Shown in pieces: positions 7,575 through 17,159 of a DNA stretch of 64,000 nt. The translations under genes and the position numbers were made by a program. Origin of the DNA: Mesorhizobium sp. (GTDB lineage: Bacteria > Pseudomonadota > Alphaproteobacteria > Rhizobiales > Rhizobiaceae). Where the stretch lies: NCBI GenBank assembly GCA_004017275.1, contig SAKE01000006.1, forward strand, positions 82,662-146,661. The letters run 5' to 3'. Under the pieces are notes generated by a model, which searched no databases, had not been told where the DNA came from, and worked only from the letters and a program-made list of their open reading frames with translations. Each line of letters opens with the position of its first letter. Within the stretch, counting starts at the first letter, position 1.

Positions 7575-9206
7575 TTACTCGCTGACGATGCCGACCGGCG
7601 CCGTCTCTATCCTGAAAGCGGCCGAGATCAGCGCCCGAGTATAGTCGGTTTGCGGATTTTCAAAAATCTGCTGGGAAGGGCCGGCTTCGACGATCCTGCC
7701 ATTGCGCATGACGATGACGTCGTTGGCCAGCGCGCGGATGACTTTCAGATCATGGCTGATGAAGAGATAGGCGAGGTCGTGCTTGGCCTGCAGGCTGCGC
7801 AGCAGGTCGACGACCTGCGCTTGCACGCTCATGTCGAGCGCCGATGTCGGCTCGTCCAGCATCACGAAGCGCGGGTTGAGCACTATAGCGCGCGCTATGG
7901 CGACGCGCTGGCGCTGGCCGCCGGAAAACTCGTGCGGATAGCGATTGCGTGTCGCCGGATCGAGCCCGACCTCCTTCAGCACGGCCGCTACCTTGTCGTC
8001 ACGCTCATCGGGCGACAGTTTCGGCTCGTGGATCTTCAGGCCTTCCTCGATGATCTCGGCGATCGACATCCGCGGGCTGAGCGAGCCGAAGGGATCCTGG
8101 AAGACGATCTGCAATTCGCGCCTGAGCGGCCGCATGGCGTTGAAGGACAGCTGGTTGATGTCGCGGCCGTTGAACTGGATCGCCCCGGTCGACGAGATCA
8201 TCCGCGCCAGCGCCAGGCCGAGCGTCGTCTTGCCGGAGCCGGATTCGCCGACCACGCCAAGCGTCTGGCCGGCGCGCACGGTCACATCGATGCCGTCGAC
8301 CGCCTTCACATTGTCGACGGTGCGGCGAAAGAAACCCTGCTTGATCGGAAACCAGACCTTTATGTCCTTGCCGGTCATCACAGGCTTGGCAGCGGCATTG
8401 GCAGCCGGCGGTTTGCCCTTTGGCTCGGCCGCCAGCAGATGCCGCGTATAGGCATGCTGCGGATTTGCAAAGATCTCCTGGGTCGGTCCGGTCTCGACGA
8501 TCTTGCCCTTGGTCATCACGCAGACCCGGTCGGCAATCTTGCGCACGATGCCGAGATCGTGGGTGATGAACAGCATCGACATGCCCTTGCGGCTCTTCAG
8601 TCCCGCCAGCAATTCGAGGATCTGCGCCTGCACGGTGACGTCGAGCGCCGTCGTCGGCTCGTCGGCGATCAAAAGTTTCGGTTCGTTGGCCAGCGCCATG
8701 GCGATCATCACGCGCTGGCGCTGGCCGCCGGACAGCTGGTGCGGATAGGCGTCGAGGCGCTTCTGCGGATCGCGGATGCCGACCTCGTTGAGCAAGGCCA
8801 GCGTGCGTTCCTTGGCCGGGCGGTCGGCCATGCCCTGATGCAGCTTCAGGATCTCGACGATCTGCTGTTCGATCGTGTGCAGCGGATTGAGCGAGGTCAT
8901 CGGCTCCTGGAAGATCATGGTGATCTTGTTGCCGCGCACCTGCCGCAACTGCTTCTCGCTCATGGCCAGCAGGTCGGCGCCCTGGAACAGGATCTTTCCC
9001 GAGGGGTGGCTGGCGCTGGGATAGGGCAGCAGCTTCAGCACAGACAGCGCCGAGACCGACTTGCCGGAGCCGGATTCGCCGACCAGCGCCACCGTCTCGC
9101 CCTTGGCGATGTCGAACGAGATGTGGTCGACAGCCGTCGACTGGCCGCCGCCCTGGCTGAAGGCGACGCTGAGATCCTGTACGCTGAGCAGGGGGGCTTC
9201 GCTCAT
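7575..9206 (-). CDS. yejF: Peptide ABC importer ATPase, YejF type (fused double domain)
   Basis: A 543-residue ATPase with two ABC domains in one chain, which powers import through the two permeases encoded upstream. The first Walker A GESGSGKS lies at 43-50 with LSGGQRQR and an [12 protein letters not shown]alker B; the second, GESGSGKTT, lies near 320 with FSGGQRQR and [11 protein letters not shown]. Each half ends with the oligopeptide-type C-terminal extension. The start at ATG 9206 shares the ATGA overlap with the stop of the upstream permease; a longer frame reading into that permease is rejected. E. coli YejF is similarly a fused dimer; other peptide importers use two separate ATPases. 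Confidence 0.9.
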   Translation of the reverse strand: MSEAPLLSVQDLSVAFSQGGGQSTAVDHISFDIAKGETVALVGESGSGKSVSALSVLKLLPYPSASHPSGKILFQGADLLAMSEKQLRQVRGNKITMIFQEPMTSLNPLHTIEQQIVEILKLHQGMADRPAKERTLALLNEVGIRDPQKRLDAYPHQLSGGQRQRVMIAMALANEPKLLIADEPTTALDVTVQAQILELLAGLKSRKGMSMLFITHDLGIVRKIADRVCVMTKGKIVETGPTQEIFANPQHAYTRHLLAAEPKGKPPAANAAAKPVMTGKDIKVWFPIKQGFFRRTVDNVKAVDGIDVTVRAGQTLGVVGESGSGKTTLGLALARMISSTGAIQFNGRDINQLSFNAMRPLRRELQIVFQDPFGSLSPRMSIAEIIEEGLKIHEPKLSPDERDDKVAAVLKEVGLDPATRNRYPHEFSGGQRQRVAIARAIVLNPRFVMLDEPTSALDMSVQAQVVDLLRSLQAKHDLAYLFISHDLKVIRALANDVIVMRNGRIVEAGPSQQIFENPQTDYTRALISAAFRIETAPVGIVSE

Positions 9207-10348
9207 CTGAACGTCTTGCGCGGATCGAAGGCGTCGCGCGTCGCCTCGCCGACGAAGACCAGCAGCGACAGCATCAGCGAGATGACGATGAAGCCGGAAA
9301 TGCCGAGCCACGGCGCGTTGAGGTTGCGCTGCGCCTGCTTCAACAATTCGCCGAGCGAGGCGGAGCCGGGCGGCAGGCCGAAGCCGAGATAGTCGAGCGA
9401 GGTCAGCGTCGAGATCGAGCCGCTAAGCAGGAAGGGCATGAAGGTCAATGTCGCCACCATGGCGTTGGGCAACAGGTGCCGGAACATGATGGTGCGGTTG
9501 GGCACGCCGAGCGCGCGCGCCGCGTTGACATATTCGAAATTGCGGGCGCGCAGGAACTCTGCCCGCACCACGCCGACCAGCGCCACCCAGGAGAACAACA
9601 GCATCAGGCTAAGCAGGATGAAGAAGCCCGGCGGCAGGATGGCGGCGACGATGAGCAGGAGATAGAGCACCGGGATCGCCGACCAGATTTCGATGAAACG
9701 CTGGAACAGCAGATCCGTCCAGCCGCCGAAATAGCCTTGCACGGCGCCGGCCGCGACGCCGATCAAGGCCGAGCCGGCAGTCAGGATCAGGCCGAACAGC
9801 ACCGAAATGCGGAAGCCGTAGATGACGCGCGCCAGCACGTCGCGTGCCTGGTCGTCGGTGCCGAGCCAGTTCCAGTTGCCGACGATGCAGGCTGGATCGG
9901 CCGCACCTTGCGGATACTGGTTGCAGCGCGCCTTGGCGTCATATTGCCAGGACGGCTTGGCCGGGGCGGCCTCGGGAATAGCGTTGTTGACGGTCTGATA
10001 GGAGTAGCGCACCGGCGGCCAGATCATCCAGCCATTGGCATTGATCTCGTCCTGGATGACCGGGTCGCGATAGTCGGTAACGGCATAGAAGCCGCCGAAT
10101 TTTTCCTCGGGGTAAGCGACCAGCACCGGAAACAGGATCTCGCCCTTGTAGGAAGCGATGATCGGTTTGTCGTTGGCGATGAACTCGGAAAACAGCGACA
10201 GCACGAACAGGACGAGGAAGATCCACAGCGACCAGTAGCCGCGCCGGTTGGCTTTGAAGTTCTGTAGCCGGCGCTTGTTGAGCGGCGACAGCCAAGGCCG
10301 CGCAATCCGCTCCGGTGCTGCTTCAGCAGTGGCGGTGGCCTCCGACAT
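9203..10348 (-). CDS. yejE: Peptide ABC importer permease, YejE type
   Basis: A 381-residue inner-membrane permease. It has a cytoplasmic N-terminus with NKRRLQNFKANRRGYWSL, a first membrane segment, a long periplasmic loop (about 70-175, including CNQYPQGAADPAC, where two cysteines could pair) and a C-terminal block of about five membrane helices. The inner-membrane coupling loop reads ARALGVPNRTIMFRHLLPNA. The long loop after helix 1 is a hallmark of YejE-like permeases. It overlaps the upstream permease by one base and the downstream ATPase by four, implying translational coupling. Confidence 0.9.
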   Translation of the reverse strand: MSEATATAEAAPERIARPWLSPLNKRRLQNFKANRRGYWSLWIFLVLFVLSLFSEFIANDKPIIASYKGEILFPVLVAYPEEKFGGFYAVTDYRDPVIQDEINANGWMIWPPVRYSYQTVNNAIPEAAPAKPSWQYDAKARCNQYPQGAADPACIVGNWNWLGTDDQARDVLARVIYGFRISVLFGLILTAGSALIGVAAGAVQGYFGGWTDLLFQRFIEIWSAIPVLYLLLIVAAILPPGFFILLSLMLLFSWVALVGVVRAEFLRARNFEYVNAARALGVPNRTIMFRHLLPNAMVATLTFMPFLLSGSISTLTSLDYLGFGLPPGSASLGELLKQAQRNLNAPWLGISGFIVISLMLSLLVFVGEATRDAFDPRKTFR

Positions 10349-11445
10349 CAGACGTCTCTCCGCTCGAAATCGATGCGCGGATCAACCCAGGTGTAAAGCA
10401 GGTCGGACAGCAGCCCGACGAACAACCCGAGCAGCGAGAAGATGTAGAGGTTGGCGAACACCACGGGATAGTCGCGCTCGACCACCGACCGGAAGCCGAG
10501 CAGGCCGAGGCCATCGAGCGAGAAGATGTTCTCGATCAGCAGCGAGCCGGTGAAGAAGGCCGAGATGAAGGCGCCCGGAAAGCCGGCGATGACGATCAAC
10601 ATGGCGTTGCGGAAGACGTGTCCGTAGAGCACCTGCCGTTCCGACAGGCCCTTGGCCCGGGCGGTCACCACATACTGCTTGCGGATTTCTTCGAGGAATG
10701 AGTTCTTGGTCAACAGCGTCGTGGTGGCGAAGGCCGACAGCACCAGAGCGGTCAGCGGCAAGGTCATGTGCCAGAAATAATCGACGATCTTGCCCCACCA
10801 GGACAGCTGGTCCCAATTGTCCGAGGTGAGGCCGCGCAGCGGAAACCAGTCCCAGAAGGATCCGCCGGCAAACAGCACCATCAGCATGATGCCGAACAGG
10901 AAGCCCGGGATGGCATAGCCGACAATGACGACGCCGCTGGTCCAGACGTCGAAGGGAGTGCCGTCCTTGACCGCCTTGCGGATGCCGAGCGGGATCGAGA
11001 TCAGGTAGGACAAAAGCGTGATCCACAGCCCGATCGAGATCGACACCGGCATTTTTTCCAGGATCAGGTCGAGCACCGAAATGTCGCGGAAATAGCTGTC
11101 GCCGAAATCGAAGCGGATATAGTTCCACAGCATCATGCCGAAGCGCTCGAGCGGCGGCTTGTCGAAGCCGAACTGCTTCTCCAGCTTCTTGATGAATTCC
11201 GGATCGAGCCCTTGAGCGCCGCGATATTTCGAACTGACGTCGCCGGCGGCATCGAAGTTGCCGCCAGCGCCCGCGTCGCCACCGCCGCCGCCGAGGCGAT
11301 CGCTGCCGCCCTGGTTGGTCAGCCTGGCGATGACCTGTTCGACCGGACCGCCCGGGGCGAACTGGATGACGGCGAAGGATATCGCCATGATGCCGAACAG
11401 GGTCGGGATCATCAAAAGGATGCGGCGCAGGATATAGGCGCCCAT
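10348..11445 (-). CDS. yejB: Peptide ABC importer permease, YejB type
   Basis: A 365-residue inner-membrane permease, about the length of E. coli YejB. It begins with the peptide-permease signature [19 protein letters not shown], followed by a periplasmic loop with an unusual Gly-rich stretch (about 50-65) and then the six-helix core. The coupling loop reads [21 protein letters not shown]. It should pair with YejE to form the channel. The binding-protein genes lie upstream, but a 150-nt palindromic repeat separates them from yejB, which may lower or separately regulate permease expression. Confidence 0.9.
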   Translation of the reverse strand: MGAYILRRILLMIPTLFGIMAISFAVIQFAPGGPVEQVIARLTNQGGSDRLGGGGGDAGAGGNFDAAGDVSSKYRGAQGLDPEFIKKLEKQFGFDKPPLERFGMMLWNYIRFDFGDSYFRDISVLDLILEKMPVSISIGLWITLLSYLISIPLGIRKAVKDGTPFDVWTSGVVIVGYAIPGFLFGIMLMVLFAGGSFWDWFPLRGLTSDNWDQLSWWGKIVDYFWHMTLPLTALVLSAFATTTLLTKNSFLEEIRKQYVVTARAKGLSERQVLYGHVFRNAMLIVIAGFPGAFISAFFTGSLLIENIFSLDGLGLLGFRSVVERDYPVVFANLYIFSLLGLFVGLLSDLLYTWVDPRIDFERRDV

Positions 11446-11452
11446 CAGTTTT

Positions 11453-11602
11453 TACCCTCCCCCTTGTGGGGAGGGTCGATCCGCGAAGCGGAGCGGGGTG
11501 GGGATAATCTCAAGGCAATGCCGGCGCTAGCACCCCCACCCCGGTTCGCCATCCGCGCTGCGCGCGGGGTGCTCACCGACCCTCCCCACAAGGGGGAGAG
11601 TG
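11453..11602. repeat. Palindromic intergenic element, family B
   Basis: An imperfect inverted repeat inside the peptide-importer operon. The left arm (about 11454-11503) has CCTCCCCCTTGTGGGGAGGG followed by GCGAAGCGGAGC and GGGGTGGGG; the right arm (about 11531-11601) carries the complementary CACCCCCACCCCGG, GCGCTGCGCGC and CCCTCCCCACAAGGGGGAG. Each arm can fold on itself and with the other. The architecture matches family A and C elements but the sequence differs. Confidence 0.85.
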
Positions 11603-11619
11603 AAGTGCTGCGCAACATT

Positions 11620-13485
11620 TCAGCCTTTGCCAATTTTTGCCGCCTTGCCCTTATCGAACCACCACAGCGTCTCGACCGGAAAGCCGAAATCGGGCTTCTG
11701 CTCGACAAAGCCGAACATGTCCCAATAGGCGACGCGGTGATTCGCCAGATAGTATGTTGGAATCCAGTCCAGCCGCGCGCGCAAGACCCGGTCGAGCGCT
11801 CTGAGCGCCGTGACGAGTTCAATTCGGCTTTTCGCCTTGCTGGCCGCCACGATCAGCGCGTCGATGGCCTTGCTTTCCGTGCCCGGATAGTTGCGCTGCC
11901 CCGGGATTTTCGCCATTCGGGAATCATAGAGCATCTGCAGGCTGTCGTCAGTCGGCGTCGCCCCGATCGACCAATGCAGCAAGGCAAGATCGAAGTCGTA
12001 ATCGCTGTGCCGTTGCTCATACTGCGCCGAATCGATTTGCCGGATCGAGGCGTCGATCCCGATCGCCTTCATATTCTCGGACCATGGGGTGTAGATGCGA
12101 ATAATGCCGTCATCTTCCGCCAGCATTTCCACCCGCAGCCGCTCACCCTTGTCATTGACGACGAAACTGCCGTCGCGCTTCCAGCCGGCTTGCGCAAGCA
12201 GTCTCGAAGCTTCGCCCAGCAGCTTGCGGTCATGCCCCGAACCATCGGACAGGGGCTGTGTTACCGCTTCACCAAAGACCTCCGGCGGCAACTCGGTCCG
12301 GAACGGCTCCAGCAGGGCCAATTCCTCAGGCGAGGGCAGGCCTTCGGCCTTGTAATCCGACCGTTCGAAGTTCGATTGAGAGCGCTCGTAAGAGCCGTAA
12401 AACAGCGCCCGCTTCATCCATTCGAAATCGAAGCATCTGGCGATTGCCCGCCGCACCCGCTCATCGCGGAATTGCGGACGACGCTGATTCAGCGCGACAG
12501 CCTGCATGTCTGGCGTCTTCTCGCCAGGAAACTCCCGTTTGACGACCTTGCCGTCCTTCAACGCCGGAAAATCGTATCCGGTCGCCCATACCCGTGAGGT
12601 GAATTCCTCGCGAAAATGCGTGTCGCCTTTCTTGAAGGCCTCGAATGCCGCCTGCCGGTCGAGATAGAAGTCGATGCGGATGCGGTCGAAATTGTAGAGG
12701 CCGCGGTTCACCGGGAGATCACGGCCCCAATAGTCGGCCACGCGGTCATACTCGACAGTCTGTCCGGCTGCCACGCGCCCAATCTTGTAGGGTCCCGAGC
12801 CAAGCGGTGGTGTCATCGTCGAGGCATTGAAATCATTGGCCGTGTAAAACGCCTTCGACACGATCGGCATCCCCACGATCGCAAGGATGTTCTGCGCCGA
12901 CTGTTCGCCGTTGAGGGTGAGATCGACGGTGGCGGGATCGACCGCAACCGCGTCGATCATGTACCGCAACGCCTGGGAAAGGTTCGGATGACCCTTGTCT
13001 TTGTAAAGCTTCAGCGAGAAGACAACGTCCTCCGCGGTCAGCGGCGAGCCGTCGTGGAAACGCGCTTGCGGTCGCAGTGCGAAGCGGAAACCGTTGCGGT
13101 CTGGCGACAGGGTAACGGTTTCGGCAAGCAGGCCATAGACCGCATCCGGTTCGTCGAGCGCGCTTGTCATCAGGGAATCGAAACAGAGCTCGGTGCGCGG
13201 CGGCGCGTCCCCTTTCAACACCAAGGAATTCAACGTGTTGAACGTCAGAAAGCTCTGATTGAGGGTCGAGTTCGGCGGCGCGAAATTCATCTGGCCGCCC
13301 TTGGGCGCATCCGAATTGACATAGTCGAAATGCGTGAAGTCCGGCCTGTATTTGAGGTCGCCGAAGGCAGACAGACCATGCAGCTTGGTGCCGGTCGCAA
13401 TGTCGGCGAAGGCTTTGCCGGGCATCAGGGCGGCGGCGGCAGCGGCACTGCCCAAGGCCAGGAAGTCGCGACGGGCAAGGGCCAT
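11620..13485 (-). CDS. yejA: Peptide ABC importer binding protein 2, YejA type, Tat-exported
   Basis: A 621-residue periplasmic solute-binding protein of the SBP_bac_5 (peptide/nickel) family. The N-terminus has a twin-arginine motif (ARRDFLALG) followed by an alanine-rich segment ending AFADIA, so export folded through Tat is likely. The mature part starts with the YejA-typical GDLKYRPDFTHFDYVN and contains the family's HDGSPLTAEDVVFSL block. ATG 13485 is chosen because its first base overlaps the stop of the preceding binding-protein gene (TGATG); a longer frame into that gene is rejected. It is a clear paralogue of its upstream neighbour but with a different export route. Confidence 0.9.
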   Translation of the reverse strand: MALARRDFLALGSAAAAAALMPGKAFADIATGTKLHGLSAFGDLKYRPDFTHFDYVNSDAPKGGQMNFAPPNSTLNQSFLTFNTLNSLVLKGDAPPRTELCFDSLMTSALDEPDAVYGLLAETVTLSPDRNGFRFALRPQARFHDGSPLTAEDVVFSLKLYKDKGHPNLSQALRYMIDAVAVDPATVDLTLNGEQSAQNILAIVGMPIVSKAFYTANDFNASTMTPPLGSGPYKIGRVAAGQTVEYDRVADYWGRDLPVNRGLYNFDRIRIDFYLDRQAAFEAFKKGDTHFREEFTSRVWATGYDFPALKDGKVVKREFPGEKTPDMQAVALNQRRPQFRDERVRRAIARCFDFEWMKRALFYGSYERSQSNFERSDYKAEGLPSPEELALLEPFRTELPPEVFGEAVTQPLSDGSGHDRKLLGEASRLLAQAGWKRDGSFVVNDKGERLRVEMLAEDDGIIRIYTPWSENMKAIGIDASIRQIDSAQYEQRHSDYDFDLALLHWSIGATPTDDSLQMLYDSRMAKIPGQRNYPGTESKAIDALIVAASKAKSRIELVTALRALDRVLRARLDWIPTYYLANHRVAYWDMFGFVEQKPDFGFPVETLWWFDKGKAAKIGKG

Positions 13486-15362
13486 CAATTGCCGCCCTTG
13501 TATTTGGCCGCCAGCGCAGCTTCCTTTTTGGGATCGATCCACCAGGAATCGATGTCCGGACCCAAGTAAGTCGGTTGTTTTTCCGGGATGCCGAACTTGT
13601 TCCAGTAGGCCAGCCAGGTTACGGATCGGGTGAATTGCGGGACGCAATAGAAATTCCACAACAGAACCCGGTCGAGCGCATGGGTGGCGGCGAGCAGGTC
13701 GTCGCGATCCGTCGCGAAGATAACGCGTTCAACCAGTGCGTCGACCACTGGGTCCTTGATCCCCGCGTAATTTCGTGAGCCCGGTGTATCGGCTGCCTTC
13801 GAGCTCCAGTACTCGCGTTGCTCATTGCCCGGCGAGTCCGACTGCGGCAGCCGGGACGTTATGACGTCGTAGTCGAAATTATTGACGCGAGCGATGTACT
13901 GGCTGGTATCGACGATCCTGAACGAAGCCGAGATGCCGATCTTTCCCAGCATATTTACAAATGGATTGACCGTTGCTTCGGCACCCTGGTCGAAGCCCAG
14001 AATCTCGATGGTAAAAGGCTCCCCGCTTTTCTCATTGCTCATCCGGCCATTCTGGATTTTCCAACCCGCTGCCGCAAACAGATCGATCGCTTTGCGCAGG
14101 TATGACCGCTCGGCCTTCGGGCTATCGAAGACCGGAAGCTTGAATTCCTGGGTAAACAGTTCTGCGGGCAGTTTGTCCTTGTATTGATTGAGGATCTCCA
14201 ATTCTTTGCCCTGCGGCAGTCCACTTGAAGCAAGTTCGCTGCCCATGAAATAGCTGTTGGAGCGGGTGTTGAGGCCGAAGGATTGGGTGCGGTTCAACGT
14301 TTCGAAGTCAAAGGCGTAACCGAGCGCCTCGCGCACGCGCCGATCCTGGAACTTTGCCCGTCGCGTGTTCAGCATGAAACCTTGCATCGAGGCGAGTGAC
14401 GTCGCCTTGAACTCCTGCTTGATGACGTCGCCGGCTTTGAGAGCCGGAAAATTGTAGCGCGTCATCCATAATCGCGCACTGTTTTCAGCCTGGATGTCCT
14501 CATAGCCGCCTTTTGTGAAGGCTTGCCACGCGGCGTTGTCATCGAGAATGTAGGTGTAGCGTCGGGTGTCGTAGTTGTTGCGCCCGACATTGATGCCCAG
14601 ATCGGCTGCCCAGAAGTCTGGAACCCGTCGCCAGACGACTTCCGAACCGGGTTTGAAGCTCTCGATCTTGTAGGGTCCGGAACCGAGCGGGATTTCAAGG
14701 CTTGGCTGGGTGATATCGCGCTTCTTGCCATTGGCATCGGTGCCTTCCCACCAATGCTTCGGCAGCACCACCACGTCCGCCATGATCAGAGGCAGTTCAC
14801 GATTGCCTTTCTGGTCAAAACGGAACTCGACTTCCCGATCTGAAACGGCAACCGCTTCCGTGACATTGGCGAAATAGCGGTTGAACTGCGGGCTTTCCTT
14901 CTTCAGGAAATTGAACGACCAGATCACGTCATCCACGGTGATAGGTTGGCCATCATGCCATCTGGCACGCGGGTCGAGCCGATAAGTCGCGGATGAAAAA
15001 TCGGCTGGGTACTTGTAGGCGTCTGCGATCTCGGGATGGTTGACGCTGCCCTCGTCAAGGGATTTCGCCATCAGCGACTGGTAGAGGAGCCCACCCTGAT
15101 AGTTCAATCCTGCGGCAGGGGAGCCGCGTGCGATGAAAGGATTGAAGCTGTCGAACGTGCCGGGCACCACCGAATTCAGCGTGCCACCCTTGGGCGCATT
15201 CGGGTTGACGTAGTCATAGTGCTGGAAATTGTCGCCGTATTTGGACTCGCCGATCAGCGATGAGGTGGTGCGCCATTCGTCGGCCCGGGCGGCAGCCTGC
15301 AATCCTGCCGCCAGGAGGACTGCCGCCAGCATCGACTTGAGAAGCGTCCGGCCAACCGTCAT
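13485..15362 (-). CDS. yejA: Peptide ABC importer binding protein 1, YejA type
   Basis: A 625-residue periplasmic solute-binding protein of the SBP_bac_5 family with a conventional Sec signal peptide (charged N-terminus, hydrophobic core, AARADEW cleavage region near residue 28). It shares the YejA pattern KYGDNFQHYDYVNPNAPKGG and HDGQPITVDDVIWSF with the second binding protein. It is the first gene of the set, so the promoter should lie in 15363-15467, which also holds a large inverted repeat. In E. coli the Yej system imports microcin C; in Sinorhizobium YejABEF affects tolerance to host antimicrobial peptides. A comparable role here is inference. Confidence 0.9.
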   Translation of the reverse strand: MTVGRTLLKSMLAAVLLAAGLQAAARADEWRTTSSLIGESKYGDNFQHYDYVNPNAPKGGTLNSVVPGTFDSFNPFIARGSPAAGLNYQGGLLYQSLMAKSLDEGSVNHPEIADAYKYPADFSSATYRLDPRARWHDGQPITVDDVIWSFNFLKKESPQFNRYFANVTEAVAVSDREVEFRFDQKGNRELPLIMADVVVLPKHWWEGTDANGKKRDITQPSLEIPLGSGPYKIESFKPGSEVVWRRVPDFWAADLGINVGRNNYDTRRYTYILDDNAAWQAFTKGGYEDIQAENSARLWMTRYNFPALKAGDVIKQEFKATSLASMQGFMLNTRRAKFQDRRVREALGYAFDFETLNRTQSFGLNTRSNSYFMGSELASSGLPQGKELEILNQYKDKLPAELFTQEFKLPVFDSPKAERSYLRKAIDLFAAAGWKIQNGRMSNEKSGEPFTIEILGFDQGAEATVNPFVNMLGKIGISASFRIVDTSQYIARVNNFDYDVITSRLPQSDSPGNEQREYWSSKAADTPGSRNYAGIKDPVVDALVERVIFATDRDDLLAATHALDRVLLWNFYCVPQFTRSVTWLAYWNKFGIPEKQPTYLGPDIDSWWIDPKKEAALAAKYKGGN

Positions 15363-15418
15363 GCACTATCCTCTTCGCAATGCCCGCTCATGGACAATCT
15401 AGATGATTTGGCGCTCGT

Positions 15419-15461
15419 GAAAACCGCCATGCGCGGCTTTGTCGCCGCCTGTGCGGTTTTC
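15419..15461. repeat. Inverted repeat in the leader of the peptide importer operon
   Basis: GAAAACCGC (15419-15427) and GCGGTTTTC (15453-15461) are perfect inverted copies. Between them GCGGC (15433-15437) and GCCGC (15444-15448) form a second, inner stem. On the minus strand this would fold about 57-100 nt upstream of the first yejA start codon, so it may be a leader structure or an operator; no U-tract follows on that strand. Confidence 0.6.
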
Positions 15462-15467
15462 CTAACG

Positions 15468-15494
15468 AAAAAGCCGGGCTGAACCCGGCTTTTT
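15468..15494. terminator. Bidirectional rho-independent terminator
   Basis: A perfect palindrome: AAAAAGCCGGG and CCCGGCTTTTT arms around a five-base CTGAA loop. The A/T tracts on both sides make it work on either strand. It lies 26 nt downstream of the cytochrome c stop codon and should end that transcript before the peptide importer genes. Confidence 0.85.
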
Positions 15495-15519
15495 CAAGAT
15501 CGTTGAGGTGACAATTTGT

Positions 15520-16200
15520 TCATTTGGCCGGTGCGGCCGGAGCTGGGGCGGCGGGAGCTGCTGGCTTGGCAGGCGCGGCACCTTCAGCCGGCTTCGCCGG
15601 GGCTGCTGCATCGACCGGCTTGGCGGGAGCGCCTGCGTCGGCGGCGGCACCCGGCGCCGGCAGCGGCTTGGGATTGTCCGACAGCGTGCGCAGATAGGCG
15701 ATGACGTTGGCGCGGTCTTCGTCCTTGGGCAGGCCGGCGAAGCCCATGGCGGTGCCCTTCACGAATTTCTTCGGCGAGGTGATGAAGTGGTTGATGTTGT
15801 CGTATGTCCACTTCTCGGCGCCGCCCTTGGAGAATTCCTTCATGCCGGCCGAATAGGCGAAACCTTCATGCTCGGCGACGGGGCGGTCGATGAGGTCCCA
15901 CAGGTCCGGGCCGACCTTGTTGGGGCCGCCCTTTTCGCCGGAATGGCAGGCTTGGCACTTCTTGAAGACCGCCGCACCCTGCTCGACATTGGCGGTCGCC
16001 AGCAGATCGGCGATCGGCTTGGCTTCGGCGGCAGGCGCGGCCGGGCCGCCTTCGGCTGGCTCGGCGGCCTCGATGGCGAAACCGGGCTTTTCCGGCGCCG
16101 GCGAGGCAAACAGCGCATCGGACACAATGCCGACCGAGAAGACGACGAAAACGGTTCCGAGCAATCCGGCGAGCAGTTTGTTGACTTCGTTGGAATCCAT
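15520..16200 (-). CDS. cycM: Membrane-anchored cytochrome c, CycM type
   Basis: A 226-residue c-type cytochrome. The uncleaved N-terminal membrane anchor (about 8-32) is followed by an Ala/Pro/Glu-rich tether and a class I cytochrome domain. The haem-binding CQACH lies at 82-86, and M152 in KGTAMGFAGLP is the likely axial methionine. This matches CycM of Bradyrhizobium, which carries electrons from the bc1 complex to the aa3 oxidase. The unusual part is a C-terminal tail of about 45 residues made almost only of Ala, Pro, Lys and Gly with an APAKP-like repeat; such tails may bind the cell wall or polyanions, which is speculation. The gene is divergent from kdsB. Confidence 0.88.
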   Translation of the reverse strand: MDSNEVNKLLAGLLGTVFVVFSVGIVSDALFASPAPEKPGFAIEAAEPAEGGPAAPAAEAKPIADLLATANVEQGAAVFKKCQACHSGEKGGPNKVGPDLWDLIDRPVAEHEGFAYSAGMKEFSKGGAEKWTYDNINHFITSPKKFVKGTAMGFAGLPKDEDRANVIAYLRTLSDNPKPLPAPGAAADAGAPAKPVDAAAPAKPAEGAAPAKPAAPAAPAPAAPAK

Positions 16201-16392
16201 ACGCCCCTTGCTCCCTTTTCCGGCGGACAGAACCGTCCACTCCGTCCGTCGGTATCGTGACCCACCCCGCTAGGGCGGTCAAATCGGGCGGAAACTAGGT
16301 CTTTTGCTGCGGCGTTGCAACACCTATAAGGGCGCTTCCAGTGAGACCTTTTGCCACTTTCCTTGTCCTCTTTGAGACGCCTTGCACATCGC

Positions 16393-17121
16393 ATGTCCAC
16401 GCTGATCCTGATCCCGGCCCGCATGGCTTCGACCCGCCTGCCGGGCAAGCCGCTGGCCGACATCGCCGGCGCCCCGATGATCGTTCATGTCGCCCGCCGC
16501 GCGGCCGAGGCTGGTCTCGGCCGGGTGGTGGTGGCGACCGACACGCAAAGCGTGGCGCAAGCGGTGCGCGCGCATGGTTTCGAGGCCGTGATGACGCGCA
16601 TAGATCACGAATCCGGCTCCGACCGCATCCACGAGGCGCTGGTCGCGCTCGATCCCGAGCGCAAGGTCGAAACCATCGTCAATGTGCAGGGCGACCTGCC
16701 GACCATCGATCCCGGGATCATCGCCGCGTCGCTCAGGCCGTTCGAGGACGGCGCGGTGGACATCGCCACGCTCGGTGTCGAGATCGTCCGCGACGAGGAA
16801 AAGACCAATCCCAACGTCGTCAAGATCGTCGGTTCGCCGCTGTCCGGCACCAGGCTGAGGGCGCTCTATTTCACCCGTGCCACGGCACCTTGGGGCGAGG
16901 GGCCGCTCTATCACCATGTCGGCCTCTATGCTTACCGCCGCGTTGCGTTGGAGCGCTTCGTCGCGCTGAAGCCGTCGCCACTTGAACGGCGCGAGCGGCT
17001 GGAACAATTGCGGGCGCTGGAAGCCGGCATGCGCATCGACGCCGAGATCGTGCGCTCGTTGCCGCTTGGCGTCGACACGCCGGAAGATCTCGAACGCGCC
17101 AGAACCATCCTTGCAAACTGA
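16393..17121 (+). CDS. kdsB: 3-deoxy-manno-octulosonate cytidylyltransferase
   Basis: A 242-residue enzyme that activates Kdo with CTP to CMP-Kdo for lipopolysaccharide inner-core synthesis in the cytoplasm. The nucleotide-binding N-terminus [15 protein letters not shown] is diagnostic, followed by DHESGSDR and the NVQGDLPTI metal-binding segment. ATG 16393 gives the standard start [10 protein letters not shown]; a frame beginning 14 codons earlier is less likely. pheA follows after 38 nt on the same strand, and this order (cytochrome c, kdsB, pheA) is common in rhizobia. Confidence 0.95.
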   Translation: MSTLILIPARMASTRLPGKPLADIAGAPMIVHVARRAAEAGLGRVVVATDTQSVAQAVRAHGFEAVMTRIDHESGSDRIHEALVALDPERKVETIVNVQGDLPTIDPGIIAASLRPFEDGAVDIATLGVEIVRDEEKTNPNVVKIVGSPLSGTRLRALYFTRATAPWGEGPLYHHVGLYAYRRVALERFVALKPSPLERRERLEQLRALEAGMRIDAEIVRSLPLGVDTPEDLERARTILAN

Positions 17122-17159
17122 GAATCCCTTCGAACAGAGCCCCTAGAATCGAGAACGGC

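Noticed and set aside
7506..12597. Long plus-strand frames (for example 7506-9392 and 10768-12597) opposite the Yej-type operon
   Set aside because: They shadow conserved ABC transporter genes, read through repeat B in one case, and show no recognisable domain.
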